Part shown: one piece after another, positions 8,429 through 17,453 of the stretch
Layout of the letters: every line of letters starts with the position of its first letter
Position numbering within the stretch: position 1 is the first letter of the stretch
Source: JBBTCX01 sp964494205
GTDB taxonomy: Bacteria > Planctomycetota > Phycisphaerae > UBA1845
DNA length: 64,000 nt
Reading direction: 5' to 3'
NCBI GenBank assembly: GCA_964494205.1
Contig: CAZBRD010000003.1
Coordinates: forward strand, 310,001 to 374,000
Position numbers and translations under genes: made by a program
Notes under the pieces: model-generated
Database searches by the model: none
The model's input: only the letters and a program-made list of their open reading frames with translations
What the model was told of the DNA's origin: nothing

Positions 8429-9633
8429 GTCGTTGTGCGTTTGCGAGCGAGTTCCTTAGCTTTTTCCGCCATGCGACCGACGAACGTCTCAACGGTGTAC
8501 TGCCGCGCGATTTCATAACCGTTGCGGGCGATCTTTGCTCTCAAATCGTTGTCAAGCACAAGGCGGTTAATAGCAGCTTCGATAGCCAGTTCGTCGCGGA
8601 ACTGTACGAGGATTGCGCTTTCACCGTCAACCAACATATCCGGGACACTTCCAACCGGTGTAGAGATGACTGGTAAATTGCGTGCCAAGGCCTCAAGAAT
8701 AACTCGCGGGCTACCTTCGGATAGCGACGGAAACACGAAGATGTCCGCATCATCGTAATGACGATAGAGCTCTCGAGAATCGGCGACGTAGCCTGAGAAG
8801 TGAACTTGGTCTGAGAGTTCTCGTTCATGAATGAGTGACCGCAAAGGTGCGGACATCGGTCCGTCGCCGACAAGATTTAGTTCAAGTCTTAAGCCTCGAT
8901 CTTTGAGCAATTCAAGAGCGCCGATGAGGTATTCGAGTCCCTTCATGTGCTTCAGATAACCGACGTAAAGGAGGCGAACAGGTGTGTGCAGTGTTTGTTG
9001 ATCTCTCTTTTTGAAATCCTCGTTTGTCAACGTGCTTGAGATAATTGCTTCCGTAGTGGCGGCGTGGCGGGAAAGAAGAGCCTGGTTTTGTTTGCCGTTG
9101 ACGAACGAATAAGTGCGTCGCATGACCATTGTTTGGACGGAAAATGCAATACGATAGGCGGTGCGACTTAGCAAACCTTTGATTCCAGTGTACCGAGTCC
9201 CAGCGGTCAGAACTGCCCAAGGGTCTGAAGTGAAGTGGTAGAAAAATGCAACGCCTTTTTTCCTTGTCATCAGGTAAAGCATAGAACCGAAAGGAGCGGT
9301 GTTGCGGCAGTTGATGACATCGAGGTTAGCGATTTCCGCTCTAAACATGCGGCGGATGGCGAACACGTGTCGAAGAGCTTGCAGATGAGTGTTGAAGTGC
9401 GGCAGGGGGACGATTCGCACATTTGGAAAATCAACCTTGCAGCCGCGATAGACGGTTTCCTCCCGTGTCACCGGCGCGAAGACGAGAACTTTTTCAAAAT
9501 GCCTAGCGAACTCACGAATGTAGCTAGCATAGGGGCGGTACGTTTCGAATCCATTGGGGCCGAGATAGAGCGGGCCATGGTAGAGGCCGATAGTGCCGGA
9601 ATAGCGATCGATCGGAACGGGCTTTGAGTTCAT
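8425..9633 (-). CDS. Glycosyltransferase, GT4/GT1 family
   Basis: 402 residues with a GT-B fold. Donor-domain motifs read 'LLYVGYLKHMKGLEYLIGAL', 'LNLVGDGP', 'VHFSGYVADSRELYRHYDDADIFVFPSLSEGSPRVILEAL', which contains the classic E-x7-E pattern, and 'VISTPVGSVPDML'. It overlaps the ligase-like gene upstream and the next glycosyltransferase by 4 bp each, indicating translational coupling. It probably adds one residue to the glycan that the neighbouring membrane protein polymerises or ligates. Confidence 0.9.
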   Translation of the reverse strand: MNSKPVPIDRYSGTIGLYHGPLYLGPNGFETYRPYASYIREFARHFEKVLVFAPVTREETVYRGCKVDFPNVRIVPLPHFNTHLQALRHVFAIRRMFRAEIANLDVINCRNTAPFGSMLYLMTRKKGVAFFYHFTSDPWAVLTAGTRYTGIKGLLSRTAYRIAFSVQTMVMRRTYSFVNGKQNQALLSRHAATTEAIISSTLTNEDFKKRDQQTLHTPVRLLYVGYLKHMKGLEYLIGALELLKDRGLRLELNLVGDGPMSAPLRSLIHERELSDQVHFSGYVADSRELYRHYDDADIFVFPSLSEGSPRVILEALARNLPVISTPVGSVPDMLVDGESAILVQFRDELAIEAAINRLVLDNDLRAKIARNGYEIARQYTVETFVGRMAEKAKELARKRTTT

Positions 9634-11048
9634 GATGGAGGGAGATTCCCGAGGGGTTCCAGGACGAGACTCTCAGCTCTGCGACGTTCTCGCTCAGCCT
9701 GTTCTGCGAGTACGAGGCAGATTGTCATTGGAATCCAAAACCACTTGGAAAAGACGAGACGGTGCACCATTCCTGAAACCAAAGGTATCGCTACGATTAC
9801 CATGGCGGGAATCCCGTAGCTGGTCCCTCTGGTTCGATTGACCGCTTGAAAAACCGACCAAAGTCCCAAGAGCAATAAAGTGAAGGCAATGGGTCCGCCA
9901 TCGACGAGTGCGCCTAAATAATCGTTGTGTATATCGACGCGCCAACCTTGCCGTTCAAGGTTGGCAAATTGGCTGTTACCGTAGCCTACACCTAGAAAAG
10001 GGTCGTGGAGGTATGTTTTTAACGTCATTTGCCAGATGTAACTGCGTGAGTCATGTGTGACCCCTTCAGTATCGCGCACGAGATCTTCCAGTCGTTCTCT
10101 CGCGACTTTTCCCAACATCCCAGATCCGATGGCGAATTGAAAAGTACTTGCAGTAATTGCAAGAAGTATCAACGAAATGGCGCCTCGCTTTACAATGCTG
10201 CCCCCTTTTGCGAACACCACGCACACCGAGAATGCTACAACTATGCTAAGGATGGCTGATCGCGTACCGCACATCAGAATTGCCGCGATCATAATGGGCA
10301 CAGCAACTAAGAAGAGCGGATAGAGCAAGCGGACTTTCGTCATTGTCCATGCGGCTGGAATCGCCGCGCATGCTACAGAGATTGCAATCGCGATCGTATT
10401 AGGGTTTGCATATTCACCGAGAGTAGATCGTGCCCTGGCCGCTCCACCTGAAGAAACGACGACGACCGCTGCTATCGTGCCGCCAACCACTGTCCAAAAC
10501 ATGGCACGGGCAATGTATCGTCGTGTGTCCAGCACGTGGATGGCTACGGCAATCATAATGCACTGGGTCAAGATTTGACCTGAAAACTTTGCGGCTTCTT
10601 CGAAATTGATCGAGAACGCAGCTGTAGCCATGCCATACAAGCCGAACAGCATCATGGTAATGATGAATCGTTTCGAAAGGAGGATTGAAGCGCGGCTACG
10701 GCCGTAGTAGGTCAGCCAGGTAACGATCAAGAATGGCCCGAGGACCTTTGCTGGCGTGAATTGCGACTGCATGCTGGTAATGAAAGCCGCATCGAGTGCC
10801 TGGAACATGAAATACGTGTAGATTCCTATTTGAGGTGCGACGAAGCAGGAGATGACGAATGCGACGCCTATGATCCAGATGGCTGTGTAGTAGGCACCGG
10901 CGACGTAGAGGACTCCTGAGATGACAAGTGCGGGGAGGAGCAAGAAAAAGAACGTCAAGATATCCGCGCGACTTGAGCCTTCTCCTGACTCCCTTAGTTG
11001 ATCCTGAGTGAGAAAGGTCGGAGCAGGAGTTTGTTGGGCGGGCGACAT
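9630..11048 (-). CDS. O-antigen ligase/polymerase family membrane protein
   Basis: 472 residues with about ten to twelve hydrophobic helices (for example 'FFFLLLPALVISGVLYVAGAY' shortened, and 'LVAVPIMIAAILMC'). The family signature region 'GTRSAILSIVVAF' and the periplasmic loop 'GVGYGNSQF.....WRVDIHNDYLGALVDGGPIAF' match the Wzy_C/WaaL group, where the His in 'HNDYL' is functionally important. It acts in the cytoplasmic membrane, polymerising or transferring a lipid-linked glycan. It is the first gene of the leftward operon; its end overlaps the next start by 4 bp. Polymerase or ligase cannot be decided from sequence. Confidence 0.85.
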   Translation of the reverse strand: MSPAQQTPAPTFLTQDQLRESGEGSSRADILTFFFLLLPALVISGVLYVAGAYYTAIWIIGVAFVISCFVAPQIGIYTYFMFQALDAAFITSMQSQFTPAKVLGPFLIVTWLTYYGRSRASILLSKRFIITMMLFGLYGMATAAFSINFEEAAKFSGQILTQCIMIAVAIHVLDTRRYIARAMFWTVVGGTIAAVVVVSSGGAARARSTLGEYANPNTIAIAISVACAAIPAAWTMTKVRLLYPLFLVAVPIMIAAILMCGTRSAILSIVVAFSVCVVFAKGGSIVKRGAISLILLAITASTFQFAIGSGMLGKVARERLEDLVRDTEGVTHDSRSYIWQMTLKTYLHDPFLGVGYGNSQFANLERQGWRVDIHNDYLGALVDGGPIAFTLLLLGLWSVFQAVNRTRGTSYGIPAMVIVAIPLVSGMVHRLVFSKWFWIPMTICLVLAEQAERERRRAESLVLEPLGNLPPS

Positions 11049-11279
11049 TGGCGTCTTCTTTCGAGCGGGTGAGGCCGAACTCTCGTTGGGCCTTACCGGG
11101 ACCGATATAAACCGATGCGACGACCTTGCAAGGCCGTTTCTAATGTTATTGTATCGGCGAAAGGGCGGAAGTAACGCAATTCGGTGGACTTGGCATTAGG
11201 CAAGAGGCATAAGGCATTAGGTATTCAATGTGCAGCACGAGGAGGGGGTTTTTCTGACTTGTGGATTGAACGCGATGCC

Positions 11280-11306
11280 TTATTCGACCCTTGCAGGGTC
11301 GAATAA
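11280..11306 (+). repeat. 27-bp perfect hairpin
   Basis: TTATTCGACCC (11280-11290), loop TTGCA, GGGTCGAATAA (11296-11306): an 11-bp perfect stem. The stem motif CTTATTCGA also appears at the joint of tandem units 1 and 2 downstream, so it may belong to the same repeat family. Confidence 0.7.
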
Positions 11307-11324
11307 GGGTTGAGGGGCTCGTGT

Positions 11325-11380
11325 CCGGGGGTTTTCGCTTCGCTCGACCCCCGGCTACTTGATTGCAGCCTTGCAGGCTG
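11325..11380 (+). repeat. Double-hairpin repeat, family F copy 3
   Basis: CCGGGGG (11325-11331) / CCCCCGG (11348-11354), then CTA, a spacer, and CAGCC TTGCA GGCTG (11366-11380). Its second hairpin is the start of the 43-bp tandem array that follows. Confidence 0.65.
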
Positions 11381-11532
11381 GCATGAGACAAGGCTCCTTA
11401 TTCGATGGCAGGCGTGTAGGCTAGTGCGAGATAAGGCGCCGCGTTCGATGGCAGTCTTATGGGTTGGTATCAGTTAAGGCTTCGCATTCGATTAGAGCCT
11501 TGCGGGCTGTTGCGAGTTGTTGATGAATAAGC
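11361..11532 (+). repeat. Degenerate tandem array, four units of 43 bp
   Basis: Units begin at 11361, 11404, 11447 and 11490, each exactly 43 bases. They start GATTGCAGCC, GATGGCAGGC, GATGGCAGTC and GATTAGAGCC. The first three share AAGGC near position 30 and end in TTC; the fourth decays after its first 20 bases. Each unit holds a version of GCCTTGCAGGCT, the small hairpin of family F, so the array may have grown from one family F element. No coding potential is evident. Confidence 0.7.
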
Positions 11533-11559
11533 TGTTACGAGTTTCTACGGTGGGTGGCG

Positions 11560-11794
11560 TTGGTATCTACACAAGTTTGTGGGTGATGCGAGCGCGCTCT
11601 AATTGCAATGGCGGAGAGTTCCGAGTGCCGCTTTCGTCCGCCCATCCGGGCGGAAGGTTGAGAAAAGCAGCTCGAAACCAGTGACTGAAGTCACTGGCAA
11701 CTTTCGTCCGCCCTCCGGGTGAGCATGGTTAATATCCGGGCGATCGTGGTTAGAAACCGGGCGATCGAGGCTGGTCGACCTGTGTAGATACCAA
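11560..11794 (+). repeat. Possible MITE-like element bounded by 14-bp inverted repeats
   Basis: TTGGTATCTACACA at 11560-11573 is the exact reverse complement of TGTGTAGATACCAA at 11781-11794, 235 bp overall. The interior has no convincing ORF and holds two GTCCGCCC...GGGCGGA-type palindromic pieces. No clear target-site duplication is visible, so a mobile origin is only a suggestion. Confidence 0.4.
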
Positions 11795-11865
11795 TGGTGG
11801 ATGGTGTGCGACAACGTAAAGGGAACTTCCTTGCAGGGGTCCGCTGATTGTCATCTGGTGAAAGA

Positions 11866-12873
11866 ATGAAGCGAGTCTGTCTTACATTTGCGATTCTACT
11901 AACCTGTCTTGCGAGTACCGCGCTTCGCGTTGCGTTGGGTGGCGGAGCGGTCGGTGGGGAACCGGAACAGAAGAAGATACTCCCCTGGATAGAGGTCAAC
12001 ATTCCGGACATGCGATTGAAGGTTGCCTATCCCAAGCTTGATGTGGATGAGCAGAAATACCCGCTCGTGCGTGACTATGCGGTGGCTGCGATGAAGGCGT
12101 GGCGACCGGTTACGGATATGTTTGCGGTGAGTTCGCGTATCGACTGCGTTGATGCGACTTACAACCACATCATGCGCAACAAGCCTGCCGGCATGCGGAT
12201 CATTGGCGGGTTAAAAACGTACAACCTTCCGTGCCATGCTGATGGTGATAAGCGGCCTTACGACTTTGCGAATGCCGAGGGGTGGAAGGCGATTGCGGAT
12301 GCGTCGGTCAAGCTGGTTCAGATTACCGGCGTGCCAATCGTCATTCTTGAGAATGAAACATCGCTGATGCCTTTTCATGAGGGGCGGGCGACGATCGATC
12401 TCGCAAAACTCAAGCAATCTCTGAAGGCGCTGAATGAAACCGACGTTGAATATTGGTGGAACCTGCCGATCATTCTTGATGATGTTCCGGAATTGCCGAA
12501 CCGCGAGGCCAAGACGACCGAACTAGTTCGCGCGATTTCGGAGGCGGTGCCGAAGGCGGTGTTTTTGACGCAATTCGTGATGTGGAAAGATTGGGAGAGA
12601 GTTCCGCCGGGTGAGCCGAGGCGAAGGAATCAAATGCTAGAGCTGGTCGGCGCGGAGCGATTTAAAGAACGATTCCTGGTTTCAACCGATGGCTACTGGA
12701 CTAGCCCGAACTGGGACACTTATCACCCAAGGAAGGTTTACACGCCGCAGGATGCACTGGCTGGGATGGGTTCACTCACGGGAAATCCGGTGTGTCTATA
12801 CCCTGACCCGAAGAGTTGGATCTCAGCGGGTGAGATGCTCAGCAAGCTCTCGAACAAGACGCCAGAAAAATAG
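11866..12873 (+). CDS. Secreted protein of unknown function
   Basis: 335 residues from ATG 11866; an in-frame TTG at 11848 would add six residues but is a poorer start. 'MKRVCLTFAILLTCLASTALRVALGGG' is a Sec-type signal sequence, so export is likely. The mature part has alternating strand/helix text with 'GVPIVILENETSL', 'VEYWWNLPIILDD', 'AVFLTQFVMWKDWERV' and 'FLVSTDGYW', which gives the impression of a TIM-barrel, perhaps glycoside-hydrolase-like, with acidic residues at strand ends. I cannot name a family. It stands alone, after a repeat-rich gap and before a large secreted protein. Confidence 0.65.
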   Translation: MKRVCLTFAILLTCLASTALRVALGGGAVGGEPEQKKILPWIEVNIPDMRLKVAYPKLDVDEQKYPLVRDYAVAAMKAWRPVTDMFAVSSRIDCVDATYNHIMRNKPAGMRIIGGLKTYNLPCHADGDKRPYDFANAEGWKAIADASVKLVQITGVPIVILENETSLMPFHEGRATIDLAKLKQSLKALNETDVEYWWNLPIILDDVPELPNREAKTTELVRAISEAVPKAVFLTQFVMWKDWERVPPGEPRRRNQMLELVGAERFKERFLVSTDGYWTSPNWDTYHPRKVYTPQDALAGMGSLTGNPVCLYPDPKSWISAGEMLSKLSNKTPEK

Positions 12874-13166
12874 TCCGCCAGTTTCTCAGCAGAAATTCTG
12901 CACATTCTACACGCCATAGGCGGTCAGCCGGTGTTTTCATACGTCGGAGTTGGTGCTTCTTGCGCTGACCTCCGTTTTGGTGCGTCTGCATACACGGGTT
13001 GAGTAGCCATTCGGACTCTTGGGCAATTTGTAGCATCTGTTCCGCCGTTTTGGATTGTGATCCAACGCGACGTATCGCTTGCAATCAAAGGTCCAAGAAA
13101 GTAGGCTAGGACTTGCGTTTAGCGTCGTTTTGTGTGGGAAAGTGTCGTTTGAGAGGGGATCTTCGT

Positions 13167-16100
13167 ATGAGAAGACCGACGATTTTATTTTGTGTCCAAT
13201 CTTTTGCTGCGGTGTTGTGTTCAGGAGCGATCGCGGCCACTCCGGAGTTAAGAACTCTACAAACGCACAACGGTGAGAATGTTCGTGAGCACAAGTTGTT
13301 GCCCATTACGGACAACAGAGTGATCTCCACGACGCAGCTGGTTCCGTTTCCGAACGGACCGGTGACGCGGTTCCTCAACGGTCAACAAGTTGATGGTGGT
13401 GTCGCAGGACCCGTCGGCGACATTGTTTACAGCAACATCGGCGAGCCGCAGGCGTATCCGCTGAATGTGAACGAATTGGTGGCGGATGATATTCGAACGG
13501 TTTGCGCCGGTTCGAATATGACTTACTTTGAAATCAAAGTAGCAGGACCAGCCGGGGCTGTTCTTAATTACGGCCTGTACAATGGGTGCCCCTCTTCGGG
13601 CGGATTGCCGCTGCCGGGACTTCAGTTTCAGGCGACTCTTGTTAACGGTGTGAATATTCTCGGCACTGACTTCCCGACACCTATTACGATTCCGGGTTCT
13701 TTTTGGCTTGCGTTACAAACGGCCTCGCCGGGCGTCACATGGGCGTTCGGCGGCGCGCCGGAAGTTGGTACGTCGGAAGAGCGTTTTGACCAGATTCCGT
13801 TCGGGTGCAACACGAGTTTCGGCGGTTGTCCACCAGACGGGCCTGCCTGCGCGAATGGTTATGCGTTGATTCGCGGCGTCGAATGTACGGAAGTATTCCT
13901 TGCCTATCGAGCCGATATCCTGTCCGCATTTTTCACTCCCTTGACGCTGGACGAACAGTTTGCGGATGACATCCTGCCGATTACATCGCCAGGTACCTGC
14001 GACCTTGCACAGTATCGCGCCGACCTGGCGGGCCTCGATGGTCTCTACACCATGAAGTTCGAAATCTACAGCGATGACGATGTCAATTTGCGTCCGCTTG
14101 CTCCCGTCATGGGAACGATCGGCATGTGCAGTGGCGTTGGCAACGGTATCGTTGACGAGTGCATGTTCGAGTTCCAGCCGATTATTCCCATTCCGACCGC
14201 CAAGTTGTGGTTGACGTATGACGTCGATGGCAATCAGGCTGGTCCTGCGTTGGTTGGCAATGCACCGCAGATCGGTATGAGCGGTGACTGCTTCTCGATT
14301 TTTGGTGAGCCCGATCCGGATATCTGGAGCGAGTGTATCTGGTGGTTCGGCGGTTGCCCGCAATCGATGGGCACGGCGCCATGCGGAACTTTCCAAAACC
14401 GGTTCTATTGTGCGGGCACGGAGCCGACCGTCGCGTGCTGCGATCTGTCGGTAAGCGTAGAGACACCGTGTGCGGACGAGGTTCCGATTACGCAGTGCTT
14501 CAGCCGATTCGTCGCTAATACGACTTGTGCTGAGGCTGAGTTTGATCCGCCGTGCGGTATGGCCTCTTGCTGCTTGCAGGATGAGACTTGCCAGAACATG
14601 TTTCAGCAAGAATGCGTGGATGCTGGTGGATTGTGGCAGCCTGGCTTCTTCTGCGAAGTTGGTAATCAGTTCTGCCCGCCGCAGGCTTGCATCGTCGCTA
14701 CGAACAAGTGCGATGTCGTTAACTTTGATGCTCCGGGCTGCAACGACTTCCTGTGTTGCGATCTGGTGTGCGAAATTGACAATTTCTGTTGCACGGCTGC
14801 GTGGGATGATACCTGCGTGAACTTGGGCAACCTAAATTGCCCGTTGCCGCCGCCGGATGAGTGCGAAATCGCGGCGGAAGGCGAGTGCAACGGCACCATC
14901 GTCATGGATAACACGTTTGCGACGGACCGGCTCACCGATCCGGGATTCGGCTGTCACAACGGCGGCAGCGATCAAAACGGAATTGGATCTGTGTGGGGCA
15001 AGTTTACGGCTACTCATTCATCCGCTCGACTGTCGACGTGCAACAGTCCGCCGCCGGCCGATGACTCACTCGTAGCGATCTACACGGGCACGTGCGGAGA
15101 CCTTACCGAAATCGGTTGCAGCGATGACGTTACCGGTTGTGCTTCAACAGACTTCAATTCCGATTTCTGCATCAACGGTTTGACTGTTGGTCAGACTTAT
15201 TACGTCCAGGTGGCTGCGTGGACGGAAGCGGATCGCGGTCGATATGAGCTGAAAGTCGATTGTCCGGCGAGCTGCGGCGCACCGGCCAATGATGTCTGCT
15301 CTGCGGCGGAGGCGATTGGCAACGGTATCACGCCGTATACGACGGCCGGTGCTACCACGGATGGTCCGGCGCTTCCGGGTAGCTGCAATGAAGGCGACGG
15401 CATCGTGTTCAATTCAGACGTTTGGTATGACTATACGGCGCCTGAGACGGGTACGGCGACGGCCGACCTTTGTACTGGTACGGGATACGACTCACGTATT
15501 GCCGTCTACCAGGGCTGCACATGCCCTGTGACGACGCAAGGTACATTGGCGTGCAACGATGACTTCTGCGATTTGAACGGTGCTTCGCGTGCAGTGTTCA
15601 ACATTGTCGAAGGCCAGTGCTACAAGATTCGTGTTGGCGGCCAGAACGATGATACCGGAACCGGCTTGCTGGTTATGAGCAGTGAAGGCACGGGTACCGG
15701 CCCGAACTGCCCGGGCGGAACTGCAACGTTTACGAACCCGATGAACAATACCGTCGACGCGCGCCAGCCGAATCCGGTTGGCAGTCTGACGCCTGCGCAG
15801 GGTATCCAGACGCTTACGGTCACGGCGCCTTCCGGTGCGGATGCTGAGTGCTTCACCTTGTGCGAGACGGCTTCTTCCGGAACGCCGAACACGATTACGA
15901 ATGTGATGGCGAACGGGAACACGTACACGCTTACGTTGGCGCGGCCGATTACGCGTGGGGCGGTAACGCGGATTGCCTACAACCCAGAATTCGGTACGGG
16001 TTCAACAGGCACATTCATCTCGCATCCGGGTAACGTGAATGGCGACACGACGGCGGCACCAACGGACATTCTGGCGATCATCGACTGCATTAACAACGTG

Positions 16101-16280
16101 AATCCGATGACGCAATGTCCATGGGGCATTTACAGTCAGGACATCGACCAGAGCGGTGTGCTGGGTGCGCCGGATATTCTGCGAACGATTGACTTGTTGA
16201 ACGGTGCGGACGTGTTCGACGTTTGGAACAATACACCGCGGCCGAGTGCGACTTGCACACCGCCGCCTCCGGGACCGTGA
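13167..16280 (+). CDS. Large Cys-rich secreted protein with PPC-like repeats and dockerin-like C-terminus
   Basis: 1037 residues from ATG 13167, chosen because GAGAGGGGAT lies just upstream and the protein then begins with a signal peptide (MRRPTILFCVQSFAAVLCSG and an AIAA cleavage region). The centre has Cys-rich segments including 'CCDLVCEIDNFCCTAAWDDTCV', a motif frequent in planctomycete secreted proteins. Two repeats around 'DECEIAAEGECNG' and 'NDVCSAAEAIGNG' resemble pre-peptidase C-terminal beta-sandwich domains. The end shows 'GNVNGDTTAAPTDILAIID' and 'DIDQSGVLGAPDILRTIDLL', a two-loop calcium-binding dockerin-like module. The protein is probably cell-surface or extracellular. No catalytic site is apparent. 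A terminator follows at 16316. Confidence 0.8.
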   Translation: MRRPTILFCVQSFAAVLCSGAIAATPELRTLQTHNGENVREHKLLPITDNRVISTTQLVPFPNGPVTRFLNGQQVDGGVAGPVGDIVYSNIGEPQAYPLNVNELVADDIRTVCAGSNMTYFEIKVAGPAGAVLNYGLYNGCPSSGGLPLPGLQFQATLVNGVNILGTDFPTPITIPGSFWLALQTASPGVTWAFGGAPEVGTSEERFDQIPFGCNTSFGGCPPDGPACANGYALIRGVECTEVFLAYRADILSAFFTPLTLDEQFADDILPITSPGTCDLAQYRADLAGLDGLYTMKFEIYSDDDVNLRPLAPVMGTIGMCSGVGNGIVDECMFEFQPIIPIPTAKLWLTYDVDGNQAGPALVGNAPQIGMSGDCFSIFGEPDPDIWSECIWWFGGCPQSMGTAPCGTFQNRFYCAGTEPTVACCDLSVSVETPCADEVPITQCFSRFVANTTCAEAEFDPPCGMASCCLQDETCQNMFQQECVDAGGLWQPGFFCEVGNQFCPPQACIVATNKCDVVNFDAPGCNDFLCCDLVCEIDNFCCTAAWDDTCVNLGNLNCPLPPPDECEIAAEGECNGTIVMDNTFATDRLTDPGFGCHNGGSDQNGIGSVWGKFTATHSSARLSTCNSPPPADDSLVAIYTGTCGDLTEIGCSDDVTGCASTDFNSDFCINGLTVGQTYYVQVAAWTEADRGRYELKVDCPASCGAPANDVCSAAEAIGNGITPYTTAGATTDGPALPGSCNEGDGIVFNSDVWYDYTAPETGTATADLCTGTGYDSRIAVYQGCTCPVTTQGTLACNDDFCDLNGASRAVFNIVEGQCYKIRVGGQNDDTGTGLLVMSSEGTGTGPNCPGGTATFTNPMNNTVDARQPNPVGSLTPAQGIQTLTVTAPSGADAECFTLCETASSGTPNTITNVMANGNTYTLTLARPITRGAVTRIAYNPEFGTGSTGTFISHPGNVNGDTTAAPTDILAIIDCINNVNPMTQCPWGIYSQDIDQSGVLGAPDILRTIDLLNGADVFDVWNNTPRPSATCTPPPPGP

Positions 16281-16315
16281 GACACGATTCTCTCGGTTTG
16301 AATGGCTGATTCACA

Positions 16316-16349
16316 AGAATCCCCGCGAGCGATTGCGGGGATTTCTTTT
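16316..16349 (+). terminator. Intrinsic terminator of the Cys-rich protein gene
   Basis: A 9-bp perfect stem AATCCCCGC / GCGGGGATT (16316-16324, 16333-16341) with loop GAGCGATT and the T-rich tail TCTTTTTT, 36 bases past the stop. Confidence 0.85.
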
Positions 16350-16414
16350 TTGGATCGCTCTGGTGTTCAGACGCTACATGGCGTTGCACTTAGCATTGCA
16401 ACCCTGCAGCGCCG

Positions 16415-16448
16415 GTGCATGGCGGCGCTACGCTTGGCCATGCCACCC
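16415..16448 (+). repeat. Palindromic repeat, family C copy 2
   Basis: GTGCATGGCGGCGCTACGCT followed by TGGCCATGCCACCC. It is nearly the same as 20252-20286. Confidence 0.65.
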
Positions 16449-16576
16449 AACTTTTGAGCGGCACGGACTACAGTACAAGCTGATAGTGATTCGCTCATCG
16501 TCCGTGCTTATTGATTCTTGTCGGGTCCTTTGGGCTTTGGTAGCATGTTTGCGGCGAAGTTGAAAAAGGAATTGCT

Positions 16577-17359
16577 ATGGATCTGAATGGAAAACGAGCA
16601 TTGGTTTGTGGAAGTTCGCAGGGAATTGGTAAAGCGTGTGCGATTGAGTTGGCGAAACGCGGGGCAGAGGTTCTGCTGACGGCGCGCGATGAGGGGGCGC
16701 TGCGCGACGTTGTCTCGTCGCTTGAGGTCGGTGGCGGTCGCAAGCATGGATACTTCGTGGCGGATTTTTCGGATACGAAATCGCTCGAGGGTAAGGTTCG
16801 TGAACAGATTGTCTCTAAGGGACCAATTCAAGTCTTGATCAACAACACGGGAGGGCCTTCGTCAGGACCACTGCTGGATGCAAGCGAGGAGGACTTCCTC
16901 GGGGCGATGACGAAGCATATCGTTTGCAACCAGTTGTTGGTCAAAGCTGTGCTTCCGGGGATGAAGGAATCGAAGTATGGGAGGGTGATTAACATCATTT
17001 CGACTTCGGTGATTCTGCCGATACGGGGGCTTGGCGTCAGCAACACCACGCGGGGGGCTGTGGCGAATTGGGCACGGAGTATGGCGGATGAGCTGGGTCC
17101 GTTTGGTATTACGGTGAATAATATCTTGCCGGGTTTTACCAATACGGATCGGTTGCGATCGCTGTTGCAGAAGCGTGCGGATAAGACGGGCGTCAGCTTG
17201 CAGGAAATTGAAAAGCAGGCGAAGGCGGGAATTCCCATGCAGCGGTTTGCGGATGCGGCGGAGATTGCGGCGGTGGTTGGGTTTCTGGCGTCGCCGGCGG
17301 CGTCGTATGTGAGCGGGGTGAACTTACCGGTTGATGGTGGGCGGCTGGCGGTTCAGTAG
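16577..17359 (+). CDS. Short-chain dehydrogenase/reductase
   Basis: 260 residues with a Rossmann fold. 'VCGSSQGIGKACAIELAKRGA' is the TGxxxGxG-type cofactor motif with Cys in place of Thr, 'INNTGGPSSGP' replaces the usual NNAG, 'STSVILP' supplies the Ser, and the active-site region reads 'GVSNTTRGAVANWARSMADELG', where the expected YxxxK is replaced by N(T)TRG. 'GFTNTDRL' and 'SGVNLPVDGG' close the fold. The substituted Tyr/Lys means activity or substrate class differs from FabG-type enzymes, or the protein belongs to an SDR subgroup with another catalytic set. It is followed 94 bp later by an aldehyde dehydrogenase, so a shared aldehyde/ketone pathway is likely. Confidence 0.85.
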   Translation: MDLNGKRALVCGSSQGIGKACAIELAKRGAEVLLTARDEGALRDVVSSLEVGGGRKHGYFVADFSDTKSLEGKVREQIVSKGPIQVLINNTGGPSSGPLLDASEEDFLGAMTKHIVCNQLLVKAVLPGMKESKYGRVINIISTSVILPIRGLGVSNTTRGAVANWARSMADELGPFGITVNNILPGFTNTDRLRSLLQKRADKTGVSLQEIEKQAKAGIPMQRFADAAEIAAVVGFLASPAASYVSGVNLPVDGGRLAVQ

Positions 17360-17397
17360 GTTGTTGCTCGAAGACACCTGGCGGACTAAGAAATTTC

Positions 17398-17424
17398 AAG
17401 GCCGCTCCCTCGCGGTCGCGGTTC
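17398..17424 (+). repeat. Repeat family B, half copy
   Basis: AAGGCCGCTCCCTCGCGGTC then GCGGTTC. It matches the first half of the composite element at 32620-32682 and 19741-19803 but lacks the TTGCTTGCGCAA hairpin half. It sits in the SDR-ALDH gap. Confidence 0.65.
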
Positions 17425-17453
17425 GGATTTTTTGATCGGCGGTTTAGTAGTTG

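Noticed and set aside
11361..11532. CRISPR array
   Set aside because: The 43-bp units are contiguous and drift throughout; there are no constant repeats separated by unique spacers and no cas genes.
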